DNA of 64,000 nucleotides from CAVPDG01 sp963702535 (lineage in GTDB: Bacteria; Chloroflexota; Anaerolineae; Anaerolineales; UBA4823): positions 434,001 through 498,000 of the forward strand of contig CAVPDG010000024.1 in assembly GCA_963702535.1 (NCBI GenBank), written 5' to 3'. Every line of letters begins with the position of its first letter. The first letter of the stretch is position 1. Positions 30,840 to 40,256 of the stretch are shown in pieces. Below the pieces are notes generated by a model that ran no database searches, was not told where the DNA came from, and was given only the letters and a program-made list of their open reading frames with translations. Both the position numbers and the translations under genes were made by a program.

Positions 30840-33800
30840 ATGCCTGCAAGATTCTTGTTCCGCACGATCTCTGTCATCCTCATCGCCTTCCTGCTCCTCA
30901 GCGCCGTGCCGCCCGCCGCCTCGGGTCAGGCGCCCGAGCCGCCGAGACGGATGTGGCTGGTAGAGCCTGAGGGGGAGTTAGGGAGACGCCTGCCCGGAGT
31001 ATCCCCTCAAGCCCGGGGTGCCGTTTCGCCCCTGGCGCCGGATGCCCTGGCGGATTGGAGCAAGATCGCCTTTTCAAGATACTTTTCATCGGATAACTGG
31101 GAAATCTACATCGCCAAAGGCGATGGCACCAACCAGGTGCGCTTGACGACGAACTCGAATCGGGATTTCCGGCCGCGGCATCAGTCGCGGTTGTACCCGG
31201 GTTGTATTCAATTCAAACCGTAGTGGCAACTACGATATCTATTCCATGAATCCGGATGGCAGTAACGTTCTCCAGCTTACCAACAACCCTGAGGATGAGT
31301 GGGGTGCTGCCCTGTCCCCGGACGGGACGCGCATTGCCTACCAAAAAGAGATTGGCGACCAATCCGAGATTTACGTCATGGCTGTGGATGGCTCCGGTCA
31401 GGCGCGTTTGACCAACGATGCCAGTTACGATGCTTCGCCTTCCTGGTCACCGGACAACGCTAAACTCGCTTTTTCATCTGATCGCGGCGGTATCTGGCAT
31501 ATTTGGGTGATGAACGCGCTGGACGGCAGCGGGCAGTATCAGCTTAACACTACAACGGATAGCTATGGTCCTGCCTGGTCTCCGAACGGGACGCAAATCG
31601 CATATGATGCAGAGAACGACGGCGATGGCTGGACCGAACTGTGGCTGATGAACAGCGATGGTTCCAATCAGCACAAAATATTAGACCCATCTGGAAGCAC
31701 CGACGTCCTCGCAAGGAACTGGTCCCCAGATGGTAATTTTATCGTTTTCCAAAGGATTTCTTATGTTGAATACCAAGGGGACTGGTATTGGACCAACTCT
31801 GTATATCGATGCATACAACGTCAGTTCTGGCGGCACAACTCGTCTTTCCTCTTCAGGGGACGATTGGTATCCCGATTGGGCGAGCTGTGATGCCCTCACC
31901 CCCACCTCCAGCATGACCGCCCTGCCCGCCTACACCACAACCACCAGCTTCACCGTCGCCTGGAGCGGCGCGGATACGCGGCGGCGCGGCGATCAAGAAC
32001 TACGATGTCCAGGTGCGGGATGGCGCAGGCGGCGCCTGGACCGACTGGCGCATGGCTACCACCTCCACCTCCGCCTCCTACAGCGGGACGAGCGGGCACG
32101 CCTACTTCTTCCGCGCCCGCGCCCGCGATAACGCCTTCAACCTGGAAGCCTGGCCCCCCGATTACGATACCACCACCTACGTCGACAACCAGGCGCCTAC
32201 CACCAGCGTCGCCGCCCTGCCCGCCACCTCACCCGCCACCTTCACCGTCAACTGGTCGGGTACTGACCCCGGCAATTCGGGCATCCTCAGCTACGACGTG
32301 CAGGTGCGCGATGGCTCGGGCGGCACGTGGAACACCTGGCAGTCCGCCGTAACCACCACCTCTGCACCCTACACCGGCCTCGCCGGTCACACCTACTATT
32401 TCCGCAGCCGGGCGCGGGACAACGCCGGCAACCTGGAAGCCTACCCCTCCGGCGCCGATGCCCAAACCGCGATCGAGAACCAGGCGCCGCATAACTCAGG
32501 TGAATGCTCTCCCGGCCTGGTCGCCGGATGTATTCCCGGTGGACTGGAGCGGTACTGACCCGGGCGGCTCGGGCATCGCTAGCTATGACGTGCAGGTGCG
32601 CGATGGCGCTGGCGCCTGGACCGACTGGCAGGTTGCGACGGTAGCCAACTACGCCTCTTTTACAGGCGTCAACGGGCACACCTATGCCTTCCGCAGCCGC
32701 GCCCGCGACAACGCCGGCAACCTGGAAGCCTACCCGGCAACTCCCGACGCCTCGACCACGGTAGATACAGTCGATCCGCAGACTGCCGTGGGTCCACTCC
32801 CAGTCTACTCCCCGGCGACGTTCACCGTCACCTGGGGGGGCAGCGATCCGGGCGGCTCGGGCATCGTCACCTATGACGTGCAGGTGCGCGACGGTCCCAC
32901 CGGCGCGTGGATAGACTGGCTCAGGGAGGTTACAGGCACTACCTTGGATTTCAACGGCGTTACCGGGCACACATACTACTTCCGCAGTAGTGGGGCAGAC
33001 TACGCCGGAAATGGGGAGGTCTTCCCAGCCCAGCCTGACGCCTTCACCAGTGTGGATACCCAGCCGCCCTACACCCTCGTCCAGGATCTGCCGCCGTTCA
33101 CACGCGGCAGCGCGGCGGTCAATTGGAGCGGTGTAGACCCCGGTGGCTCGGGCATCGCCACCTATGACATCCAGACGCGTGACGGCGCCGGCGCCTGGGC
33201 AGACTGGCAGCTCGCCACCGCCGCAACCGGGGCGGCCTTCAACGGCACGCCGGGGCACACCGTCTACTTCCAGAGCCGCGCCCGCGATGGCGTGGGCAAC
33301 CAGGAAGCCTACCCCGCCGGCGATGGCGACGCCCACACCACCTTCTACGCCTGGATGGCGGAAGGCATGGTGATGGATAACAGCGGGACGCCGGTCGCCG
33401 GGGCGGTCATCACCGGCACGCCGGGCGTCTTCTTCGCCCCGCCGAGCGATGAGTGGGGCGCTTATGCCTTCTACGCCGCCGTGACGCCGGTCGACCCTCG
33501 CCAGGTGCAGGTGAGCAAAGCCGGTTACGGCGCCTTGCCCGCTGCCCGTATCCTCGACGATGACGATGTCACCTTCGATGCCATCCTGCCGCCAGGCGAT
33601 AACCTCATCCCTGATCCCGGCTTCGAGAGCGGCGCTTTCACCTGGGGTATGGGCGGCGCTCTGCCGCCTGTCATCGGCACGCAGGGGCACACTGGCTTCT
33701 ACGCCGCCTCGCTTGGCGCCGGCGGCATGATACCCGGGACGCCGGGGACCCCGTCTTCACCCTCATCACCCAAACCCTCACCTTGCCCGCCGAGATGACC

Positions 33801-34471
33801 TCGCCCTACCTCTCGTTCTTCTACGACCTGAGCGGCGCTTCGACCGCCGACAGACCGGCTTGCGACGTGCGCGTGCAGCGTGGGACGCTCATCGACGATC
33901 CTGCTCGAGACCAGCGCTCAATACCGGATGGCTGGCAGCCCGCCTTCTACGACCTGCGCGATTGGGAGGGGCAAGCCATCACGCTCACCTTCCGCGTGCG
34001 CAACGTGGCGGGTCAGGCCGGCGCCCTGGCGCTGGTGGATGAGGTCAACCTCGGCAGCGCCCGCCCCGACCTGTGGGTGGATGCCCTCAGCGACGTGGAT
34101 TACGCCATGCCCGGCGAGACGGTGGTGCAGACCTCACCTACGGCAACCAGGGCGGGGCTTCCACCAGCCAGACGCTGATCACCTACACCCTGCCGGCTGA
34201 GCTGGAGTTTGTCAGCGCCAGCGTGCCGCCCACCGTCACACCCTCCGGTCTGGTGTGGGACCTGGTCGGTCTGGTGGGCGGCGGCGGTCCCTTCGAGATC
34301 CAGGTGACCACCACGGTAGCGAACACCGCCGCGCCCTTCAACGTCTACGCGAGCCAGGCGTCCATCAGCGCCGCCGCCGCAGACCATGAGCTGGAGGTGC
34401 TCAACAACACTGCCAGCGTCCGCCTGCAGGTGGGGCGCATGCTCATGCTGCCGCTGATGCTGAAGCGCTAA
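30840..34471 (+). CDS. Large secreted protein: TolB-like propeller plus five Fn3-like modules, frameshifted
   Basis: The signal peptide (FLLLSAVPPAASGQA) is followed by PD40/TolB propeller blades (for example IAYQKEIGDQSEIYVMAVDG). Five tandem modules of about 95 residues (31915-33350) then follow, sharing WSGTDPGGSGI, SYDVQVRDG and YYFRSRARDNAGN. After these come a carboxypeptidase-regulatory-like domain (33350-33600), a jelly-roll-like part with LIPDPGFESG, a DUF11-like domain and the tail LMLPLMLKR. The total is about 1200 residues. Frameshifts lie near 31190, 31800, 31975, 32490, 33750, 33900 and 34135. It is probably a cell-surface adhesive or carbohydrate-binding protein. GGGAGGGA precedes the ATG. 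Confidence 0.78.
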
Positions 34472-34491
34472 GCCGGCGCTTGAAACGACCT

Positions 34492-34545
34492 GCCCGGAGA
34501 GTTTTCGGTGTTTTACACCCCGGAAGCTCTCCGGGCTTCTTTTTG
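34492..34545 (+). terminator. Terminator after the large secreted protein gene
   Basis: GCCCGGAGAG at 34492 pairs with CTCTCCGGGC at 34527 around an inner GGTGT/ACACC hairpin, followed by TTCTTTTT. Confidence 0.85.
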
Positions 34546-34560
34546 TGAAAGTCCTGCCTC

Positions 34561-34591
34561 TTGCAAAAGACCCATTTTCTGGGTTTATAAT
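34561..34591 (+). promoter_or_regulatory. Promoter giving a probably leaderless mRNA
   Basis: TTGCAA at 34561 and a perfect TATAAT at 34586 are spaced by 19 bp. The ATG at 34598 lies where transcription should start, and no Shine-Dalgarno sequence precedes it. Confidence 0.6.
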
Positions 34592-34597
34592 AGCCGC

Positions 34598-36050
34598 ATG
34601 TCTCCCAAAATGACCACTCGCCTGTGGGCGGGGCTGCTCCTGCTGCTTGCCCTGCTCGCCCCCCTGTCATCCACCCGCGCCGCCTTGCACCCGGCTCCTG
34701 CCAGCGCCGGTCAGGTGACCGCCTACGACCTGATCATCGCCATGAACACGCTGCGCGTTTCCTACGGGCTGCCGGCGCTGATCGAAGACCCGATCATCAA
34801 CGCCGTCGCCCAGGGGACGGCGGAGATCATGGCTGCCAACAACATGTCCACGCACATCGGGGATGTGCGCGGCCGCATCCAGGCAGCCGGTTACGGCGGC
34901 GGGTCTAAGGTTTGGGCTACCGAGAACTTCGCCGTGGGTCAGTCCTTCGGCATCGATGAGATCATGCTTGCCTGGTCCGACCCCACGCACATGATCCCCG
35001 CCGTCAACCCGGCGTACTGCAACGTCGGGGCGGGCGTCGCCAAGGCGGACAATGGGCGCACCTACTACGTCTTGCAGGCGGCCTATACCTCGGATAAAGC
35101 CTGCGGCGAGTACACCTCCGTCGCCGGCGGCAGCAACACCGTTCCCGGCGGCGTGACCGGCGTCTCGGGCATCATCATCCCGGTCAAGATCGCCAAGCCC
35201 GACGCCGAGGGGCGTATCTACCACGAGGTCAAATCCGGGCAGTCGCTGTGGGCGATCGCCGTTGCCTACCGGATCACCATCGCCGACCTGGAGACCTGGA
35301 ACAACATCTCGCGGTCCGATAAGCTGCAGATCGGGCAGAAGCTCTTCATCCCCGGCAGCAATACCAAGGGCTACTCTACCCCCACGCCGGTGGGCATGAT
35401 CCGCATCAGCACCCCCGACGCCGACGGCAGGGTGGTGCATGAGGTGCAGGCGTACAACACGCTGATCAAGATCTCCGAAGCGTACAACACCAGCGTGGAG
35501 AAGATCCTGGCGCACAACGGCTTGCAGCTCGATGCGCCCCTGCAGATCGGTCAGAAGCTGGTGATCAACCCCGGGAATTTCACCCCCAGCCCCACGCCCC
35601 GCCCGCTGACGCCCATCGAGCGCCTCACTCCCGCCAGCGACGGCAAGTACTATCACACCGTCAGCAGCGGCGAGACGCTCTCCTGGATCTCCGGCTATTA
35701 CGGCGTGAGCCTCAGCGAGCTGATGTCCTGGAACGGGCTCTCCGCCAGCTCGGTGATCATCCCCGGGCAAGCGCTGCTGCTTGCAGGTCACCCCGCCGCC
35801 CTCCGAGACCCCCGTCCCGCCTCCCGCCACGGATACCCCCCCGCCGCCCACGCCTGCGCCCGCCACTGCCACGCCCTCCCCTGCGCCTGCCGTGCAAACC
35901 CCGACGCAGACCCAGCTCGCCTCTTCAGGCGCGGCTGGCTCGCTCTTCGGCAATCGAACAGCCGCCGGGGCGGTCATCCTCGTCGTAGCCATCGCCGCCG
36001 CCGGCTTGATCCTGGCGGGTTTCTTCGCCCGCCGCAAGCCCAATCAGTAG
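34598..36050 (+). CDS. CAP-domain protein with three LysM repeats and a C-terminal anchor, frameshifted
   Basis: After a signal peptide, residues 40-180 form a CAP/SCP domain (MNTLRVSYGLPALIEDP). Three LysM peptidoglycan-binding repeats follow, around 35210, 35430 and 35640; the first contains EVKSGQSLWAIAVAYRI. A Pro/Thr linker, reached through a frameshift near 35785, leads to a membrane helix and ARRKPNQ. The order secreted domain, wall binding, anchor suggests an envelope protein fixed at both wall and membrane. The catalytic status of the CAP domain is unknown. Confidence 0.85.
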
Positions 36051-36072
36051 GGGCGAACCTATGTGTTCGCCC
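36051..36072. repeat. GGGCGAAC palindrome
   Basis: GGGCGAAC at 36051 and GTTCGCCC at 36065 form an 8-bp stem directly after the stop codon. GTTCGCCCGCTC then recurs once at 36081. This GTAGGGGCGAAC-type palindrome is seen between genes in many genomes and may also end transcription. Confidence 0.6.
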
Positions 36073-36112
36073 GCTCAGTGCGTTCGCCCGCTCTACGTTC
36101 CCCGTTTTTCGT

Positions 36113-37485
36113 TTAATCGGCAAATACCCTGCCCACATCCCCCTCCACTTCCACGCGGTACGTGCGCAGCGCCTCCTTCGCCGGACCGCAGGTGGCCGCC
36201 CCGCTGGTCACGTCGAAGCACGAGCCGTGCCACGGGCAGATCGCCGTCTTGCCGTTCAGCTCGCCCTCGTCCATCGGACCGCCGGCGTGCGTGCAGCTAT
36301 TGGACGTGGCGAAGAATCTCCCCGCCACGTTGTACACCGCCACCAGCTCGCCCTCCACTTCCACCACGTGATGCGCCCCGGCTTGAGCGCCGCTGTGGCG
36401 AACTCGTTGAGCTGCAGCCTGGGCTTCACCGCCGGCGCCACGCTGGGGATGCTCTCGGCGGCGCCTTCCTTTGCCGCCGGCTCGATGATCGACACCTGGA
36501 TCGCATCCCGCCGCACCACCGGTATCTTCAGGTGCACCTCGCCCTGGCGCACCTCCACCGGGTACATCTCCAGGTGGGCGCTCGGGTCGCTCAGCAGCGT
36601 GCCGTCCGTCACGCGGTATTCGTAGCCATGCAGCGGGCAGGTCAGGATGCCGTCCTTCAGCTCGCCCGTCGCCACCGGACCGCCGCGGTGCTGGCAGGAG
36701 TTGCGCAGCGCGTACCAGCCGCCCTCGTGGTGGAAAACGCCGATCGACAGCCCGTCGACCTTGATGATCTTGCGCTCCCCATCCGGGATCTCCGCTTCCG
36801 TCCCGGCGACCACATCCTGGCTCTCCACCGTGGTGCGCATGCCTAACCCCAGCTCGTAGGCTTCCACCGCCAGTTGGAACACCGGGTCGTGGTCCACGAT
36901 CGCCTGGTCGGCGTACGTCTCGGGCTCCTTCTCGTGCCCGTAAGCCCGGGAGAGCATCTCCAGGATCACCATCATCAGCAGGTTCCAGGCGCGCAAGGCC
37001 CGCACCTCCCAATCCGGGTCGACCTCGTGCAGCTCGCGCGAGATCGCCTGGCTGATGGCGTGCTGCATGAAGCCCACCTGCCCGATGACGTAGCGCTCCG
37101 GGATGTAGATGTGCGGGTCGGCGCCGCGCTCGGTGTGGGCGCGCCCCACGTAATCGATGTAGCGCGCATAATCATCATCGAACACCCCCGAAGCGGTGCG
37201 CCGCCAGAAATTGGTCAGGTGTACCATGCGTAGCTGCAGGTAATCCTGGTCCAGCGACCCGTCGGCCCGCATGAAATACTTGCGCGTTGGCGGGTAGCGC
37301 AGGAGCTGCGCGTAGAAGCGTGAGACGATATCCGGGATGTACTTCTCCACCACCAGCGCGCTCTCGCGGATCGCGTCCGCGTCCGCCTGCGTGAAGCCCA
37401 CGAACTCCGCCATGTACCTGAAGTAGCGACCCGAGTCTTCAGCCCCGCGCTTGATCTTGTCATTCAGGCTTAGAGATTGATCCAT
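36113..37485 (-). CDS. Protoglobin - Rieske - Rieske fusion protein, frameshifted
   Basis: Residues 20-200 form a protoglobin/globin-sensor domain (EKYIPDIVSRFYAQLL, then YIDYVGRAHTERG), with H117 the likely proximal haem ligand. Residues 235-330 are a Rieske 2Fe-2S domain with C264-x-H266 and C283-x2-H286. A second Rieske domain at the C-terminus has CTH and CPWH (about C398, H400, C417, H420). A frameshift near 36360 separates the two Rieske domains. The total is about 456 residues. No oxygenase active-site domain is present, so this is not a ring-hydroxylating dioxygenase. A haem protein with built-in electron carriers suggests NO or O2 chemistry or sensing. GGAGG precedes the ATG. Confidence 0.85.
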
Positions 37486-37679
37486 ACTGGCGACCTCCTC
37501 AGTTTGTAACGCGAGGATACCACCTTCCAGCTGGGCATCCGCAGGGTTGGCTCCCCCTTGCATGTCCCCCATCTCCTGCGCTGCTGCCCGGCTGTAAAGT
37601 GATCCTGCGCCTTAATATACTCAATGGGCGTTATCGAATCGTTACGAAAGGCGTTACGTGAAAATGGATATTCCCGAAA

Positions 37680-37710
37680 GTTGAAAGTCACTTTTAAAGT
37701 GACTTTCAAC
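37680..37710. promoter_or_regulatory. Perfect 15-1-15 palindrome, candidate operator
   Basis: GTTGAAAGTCACTTT is followed by one T and its exact reverse complement. It lies in the divergent gap, 195 bp before the protoglobin-Rieske start and 46 bp before the membrane protein gene. The core AAAGTCACTTT with its mirror has the 11-1-11 form used by NsrR-type repressors, although the bases differ from their consensus. Confidence 0.6.
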
Positions 37711-37756
37711 AGCGCCGCTCGGGAACCAATTGCCCGCCTGCGGCGTTTGATGCGTG

Positions 37757-38185
37757 ATGACCACGCCCGCCGCCTCCACGAATCCCGCCCTGCCTTCGCT
37801 GGATCGCATCGAAGAGGTGGAGCCACGCGGCGCCAGCCCCGTAACCCTGCAAGACCTGGATGCCCTCATCGCCAGCCAGCGCCGCTACATCCGCTACTAC
37901 CTGGCTTTTGCCCTCGCCATCGCCGCCCTCGGCATCGTGCTGGTGCTCGTCATCTACCTGGCGTTCGGGCAGGTGCTGCCCGATGCCCTGAAAAGCCTCT
38001 TCGGCGTGGGTTGCGGCTTCATCTCCTCCTTGAGCGCCTTGCAGGTGAAGGAGCTGCTCAGCCGCAAAGATAAGGAAGCCATGCTGCTCCTGCTCAAGAA
38101 GCGGCTGCAAGCCTCCGACCCTGCCGAGCGCCAGCGCATCGAGAAGCTGGTGCAGGAAGCCGTGCAAAAAACCATCTTAGGATAA
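37757..38185 (+). CDS. Small membrane protein, unknown
   Basis: This 142-residue protein has two hydrophobic segments (YYLAFALAIAALGIVLVLVIYL and a shorter LFGVGCGFISSLSAL) and a charged helical C-terminus (SDPAERQRIEKLVQEAVQK). No family is recognised. The coiled-coil protein gene follows by 6 bp, so the two probably act together. The start is uncertain: GTG at 37754 directly precedes the chosen ATG. Confidence 0.6.
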   Translation: MTTPAASTNPALPSLDRIEEVEPRGASPVTLQDLDALIASQRRYIRYYLAFALAIAALGIVLVLVIYLAFGQVLPDALKSLFGVGCGFISSLSALQVKELLSRKDKEAMLLLLKKRLQASDPAERQRIEKLVQEAVQKTILG

Positions 38186-38191
38186 CTGCCG

Positions 38192-38611
38192 ATGAACGCC
38201 TCTAACGCCTCAACCTCCCCCATTTTAGAGCTGGCTGCCGCCCGCGAGCGCCGGTCACGCCGCCGCTCCATTCTGCTCACCCTCATCCCCCTGCTCTTCG
38301 GTGTGGCGCTGCTCTGGCAGGTCGCCACCCTCGCCCAGCGCATGAACCTCGAGCTGCTGGGCAAGCAAGCTGAGCTGGCTGCCCTCCAATCTCAGCTCAA
38401 ATCCGCCCGCCAGGACTTGAAGGAAGCCCGCCGTGAGATCGCCGCCGCCCAATCGGGCCTGGAATCCGGTCAAGCGCAGCTCGCCACTTTGCAGCAGCAA
38501 GCCGACCTCAGCCAGCAGCGCCTGGATGAGCTGCAGGCGAAGTACGACCTCCTCCAGCAGGATTTTGTGGCATTGCAGACGACTCTCCAGCGCCTTACAC
38601 CGGCGCCGTAG
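38192..38611 (+). CDS. Membrane-anchored coiled-coil protein
   Basis: Of 139 residues, a basic N-terminus and one membrane helix (LLTLIPLLFGVALLWQVATL) precede a heptad-rich coiled coil to the end (LAALQSQLKSARQDLKEARR). No family is recognised. It is cotranscribed with the preceding small membrane protein. It could form a dimeric stalk. Confidence 0.65.
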   Translation: MNASNASTSPILELAAARERRSRRRSILLTLIPLLFGVALLWQVATLAQRMNLELLGKQAELAALQSQLKSARQDLKEARREIAAAQSGLESGQAQLATLQQQADLSQQRLDELQAKYDLLQQDFVALQTTLQRLTPAP

Positions 38612-38729
38612 GCATGTCATCCACTTCGCCGGGTGGTTAGCGCAGGCGGAGCGGCGTTATGATCGGGTAGCGTGCTGAAAGCAGCAGCGTTGGACTACCT
38701 CCTCAATATTTCCTTTCCTATGGATGTTG

Positions 38730-39359
38730 CTACAGTGCTGTAAACTCGCTCACAAGGATAGCGATTGGGAGACCCACGATCAGCGTCCCTAAGAGCGCAG
38801 CTCCCAGCGCACGCCAGGCTGAAAAGCGGTGCACCTCGCCCAGGCACTTGAGAAAGATCACCAGCGCCCAGATGGCTACAAAGATCTCGATGATCCCGAA
38901 GCCCATCAGAGCCACCGCCAGCGCCGGGCTGGTGATGCTCGGCATGTCGCTGGTAAACAGCTCTTCGCCGAACAGCGCCAACTCGGGTATGTACAGCAGC
39001 AGGGCTACAATGGTCGGCACCGACGACCAGGCGATCGCCGCTCGCACCTCTGGTGCAGTCGCTTTTCCACCCAGCCTGCTGCCGGTCCAGCGGAAGAGCG
39101 CCCCGCCGAGATACAGGGTGATAATCCCGGCCAGCGGACCGAGCAGGATCCCCAGCAGAAGAATGGATACCAGCGGCAAACTGTCCCCCAGGGTGAAGGA
39201 TAATTCTCTGTTCAGCGTCTGTCCGATCCCTGCCAGCATCGCCAGCACGATCACGTACTTCTTCGGATTTGTATCGACGATATTGCGGATCGTGGCGCGC
39301 GGCTTTACCCAGATCGAAAGGAACGGCGAGACCGTTTGCGGTACGGGCTGAGACTCCAT
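38730..39359 (-). CDS. Yip1-family membrane protein
   Basis: This intact 209-residue protein begins with a short cytoplasmic part (FLSIWVKPRATIRNIVDTNP, the typical Yip1 start) and has about five membrane helices. GGAGG precedes the ATG. Bacterial Yip1-domain proteins have no settled function. Confidence 0.8.
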   Translation of the reverse strand: MESQPVPQTVSPFLSIWVKPRATIRNIVDTNPKKYVIVLAMLAGIGQTLNRELSFTLGDSLPLVSILLLGILLGPLAGIITLYLGGALFRWTGSRLGGKATAPEVRAAIAWSSVPTIVALLLYIPELALFGEELFTSDMPSITSPALAVALMGFGIIEIFVAIWALVIFLKCLGEVHRFSAWRALGAALLGTLIVGLPIAILVSEFTAL

Positions 39360-39481
39360 TGCGCCTCCTTCGCGGCAACAAACATACGCCCCCTTGTAGC
39401 CTTCACGGATCAAGGTTTATTCAATTTTTCGTAACGCTGGTTAAAGTATATACCCGTTATGCTTGCAGCGCTGCTCTTCGC

Positions 39482-39970
39482 TTAGTTTAAGGTCGCGTTC
39501 TTCGCTGAGATCAGCCTTGCGCCCAGTTTTTCTGCCAGCGCCCGCCCGCCCTCGTCCATCAGCACGTTGTGGTTCCAGCTAAAGGCGCTTTTCGCCAATG
39601 GCGCAAACAGGTTCATCCAGGATTTGGTCGTGCGCACCCGCCAGTCATACGTCACGCGCGTGCCGCCCTCGATTTCCTTCAGCTCCCAGCGCCCCACGCC
39701 CTCCAGCTCGCCCTGCGCACGCCCCTCCAGCACGTGCGGCGCGTCGTTTTCGGTCACCCGCATCTCGAACGCCAGCGTATAGGGCAGGGCGGTCTTCCAC
39801 TTGTACAGGAACAAGCCGCCGCAGCCATCCGCACCGTTTGGCTGCAGCTCGCTGACGCTCTCCACGTACTTCCACCAATCCGATAAGTGGGTCGCATCGC
39901 TCAGCACATCCCACACGGTTTGTACCGGCGCTTCAAGTTCCCACGTCGTTAGAAAATGATACTCTGCCAT
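39482..39970 (-). CDS. SRPBCC-superfamily protein (polyketide cyclase/START-like)
   Basis: This intact 162-residue protein starts with FLTTWELEAPVQTVWDVLSD, the usual first strand and helix of SRPBCC ligand-binding folds. GVGRWELKEIEGGTRVTYDW is the matching late sheet. GGAGG precedes the ATG. It probably binds a hydrophobic ligand. No neighbour suggests which. Confidence 0.82.
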   Translation of the reverse strand: MAEYHFLTTWELEAPVQTVWDVLSDATHLSDWWKYVESVSELQPNGADGCGGLFLYKWKTALPYTLAFEMRVTENDAPHVLEGRAQGELEGVGRWELKEIEGGTRVTYDWRVRTTKSWMNLFAPLAKSAFSWNHNVLMDEGGRALAEKLGARLISAKNATLN

Positions 39971-40082
39971 CGATATCCCTCCAGCGCATCCGCCCAAATT
40001 TGCGGGGGAGTATATCACGCTCAAGCGAAAAGAATAGTAAAAAGGTCATTAATGACTTGTATTTCCCCAGGATTTTTGGCTC

Positions 40083-40111
40083 TTGATTCTCACCCTCAAT
40101 TCTGGTATTGT
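40083..40111 (+). promoter_or_regulatory. Promoter of the bactofilin-like gene
   Basis: TTGATT at 40083 and TATTGT at 40106 are spaced by 17 bp. The following leader of about 140 nt contains two related stretches (AATCTGTG-type) resembling dispersed intergenic repeats. Confidence 0.45.
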
Positions 40112-40256
40112 ATTCATGTGCTCGCCTGGTCGTTATTCAACGATTGTTCACCATAAAATCAATCGCAGAATCTGTGTTTCTTGGTCACGTAGCCATCCCA
40201 AAGAAGTAACCCGCGAAATCTGCGGTTTCTGTGATCAGATCAAAGAGGAGAATGCA

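Noticed and set aside
36113..37485. Rieske-type ring-hydroxylating dioxygenase
   Set aside because: No mononuclear-iron catalytic domain is present. The partner is a globin domain.
37624..37756. Short gene reading through the 31-bp palindrome
   Set aside because: Its KVTFKVTF product arises from the palindrome itself, no ribosome-binding site is seen and it runs into the wrong frame of the next gene.
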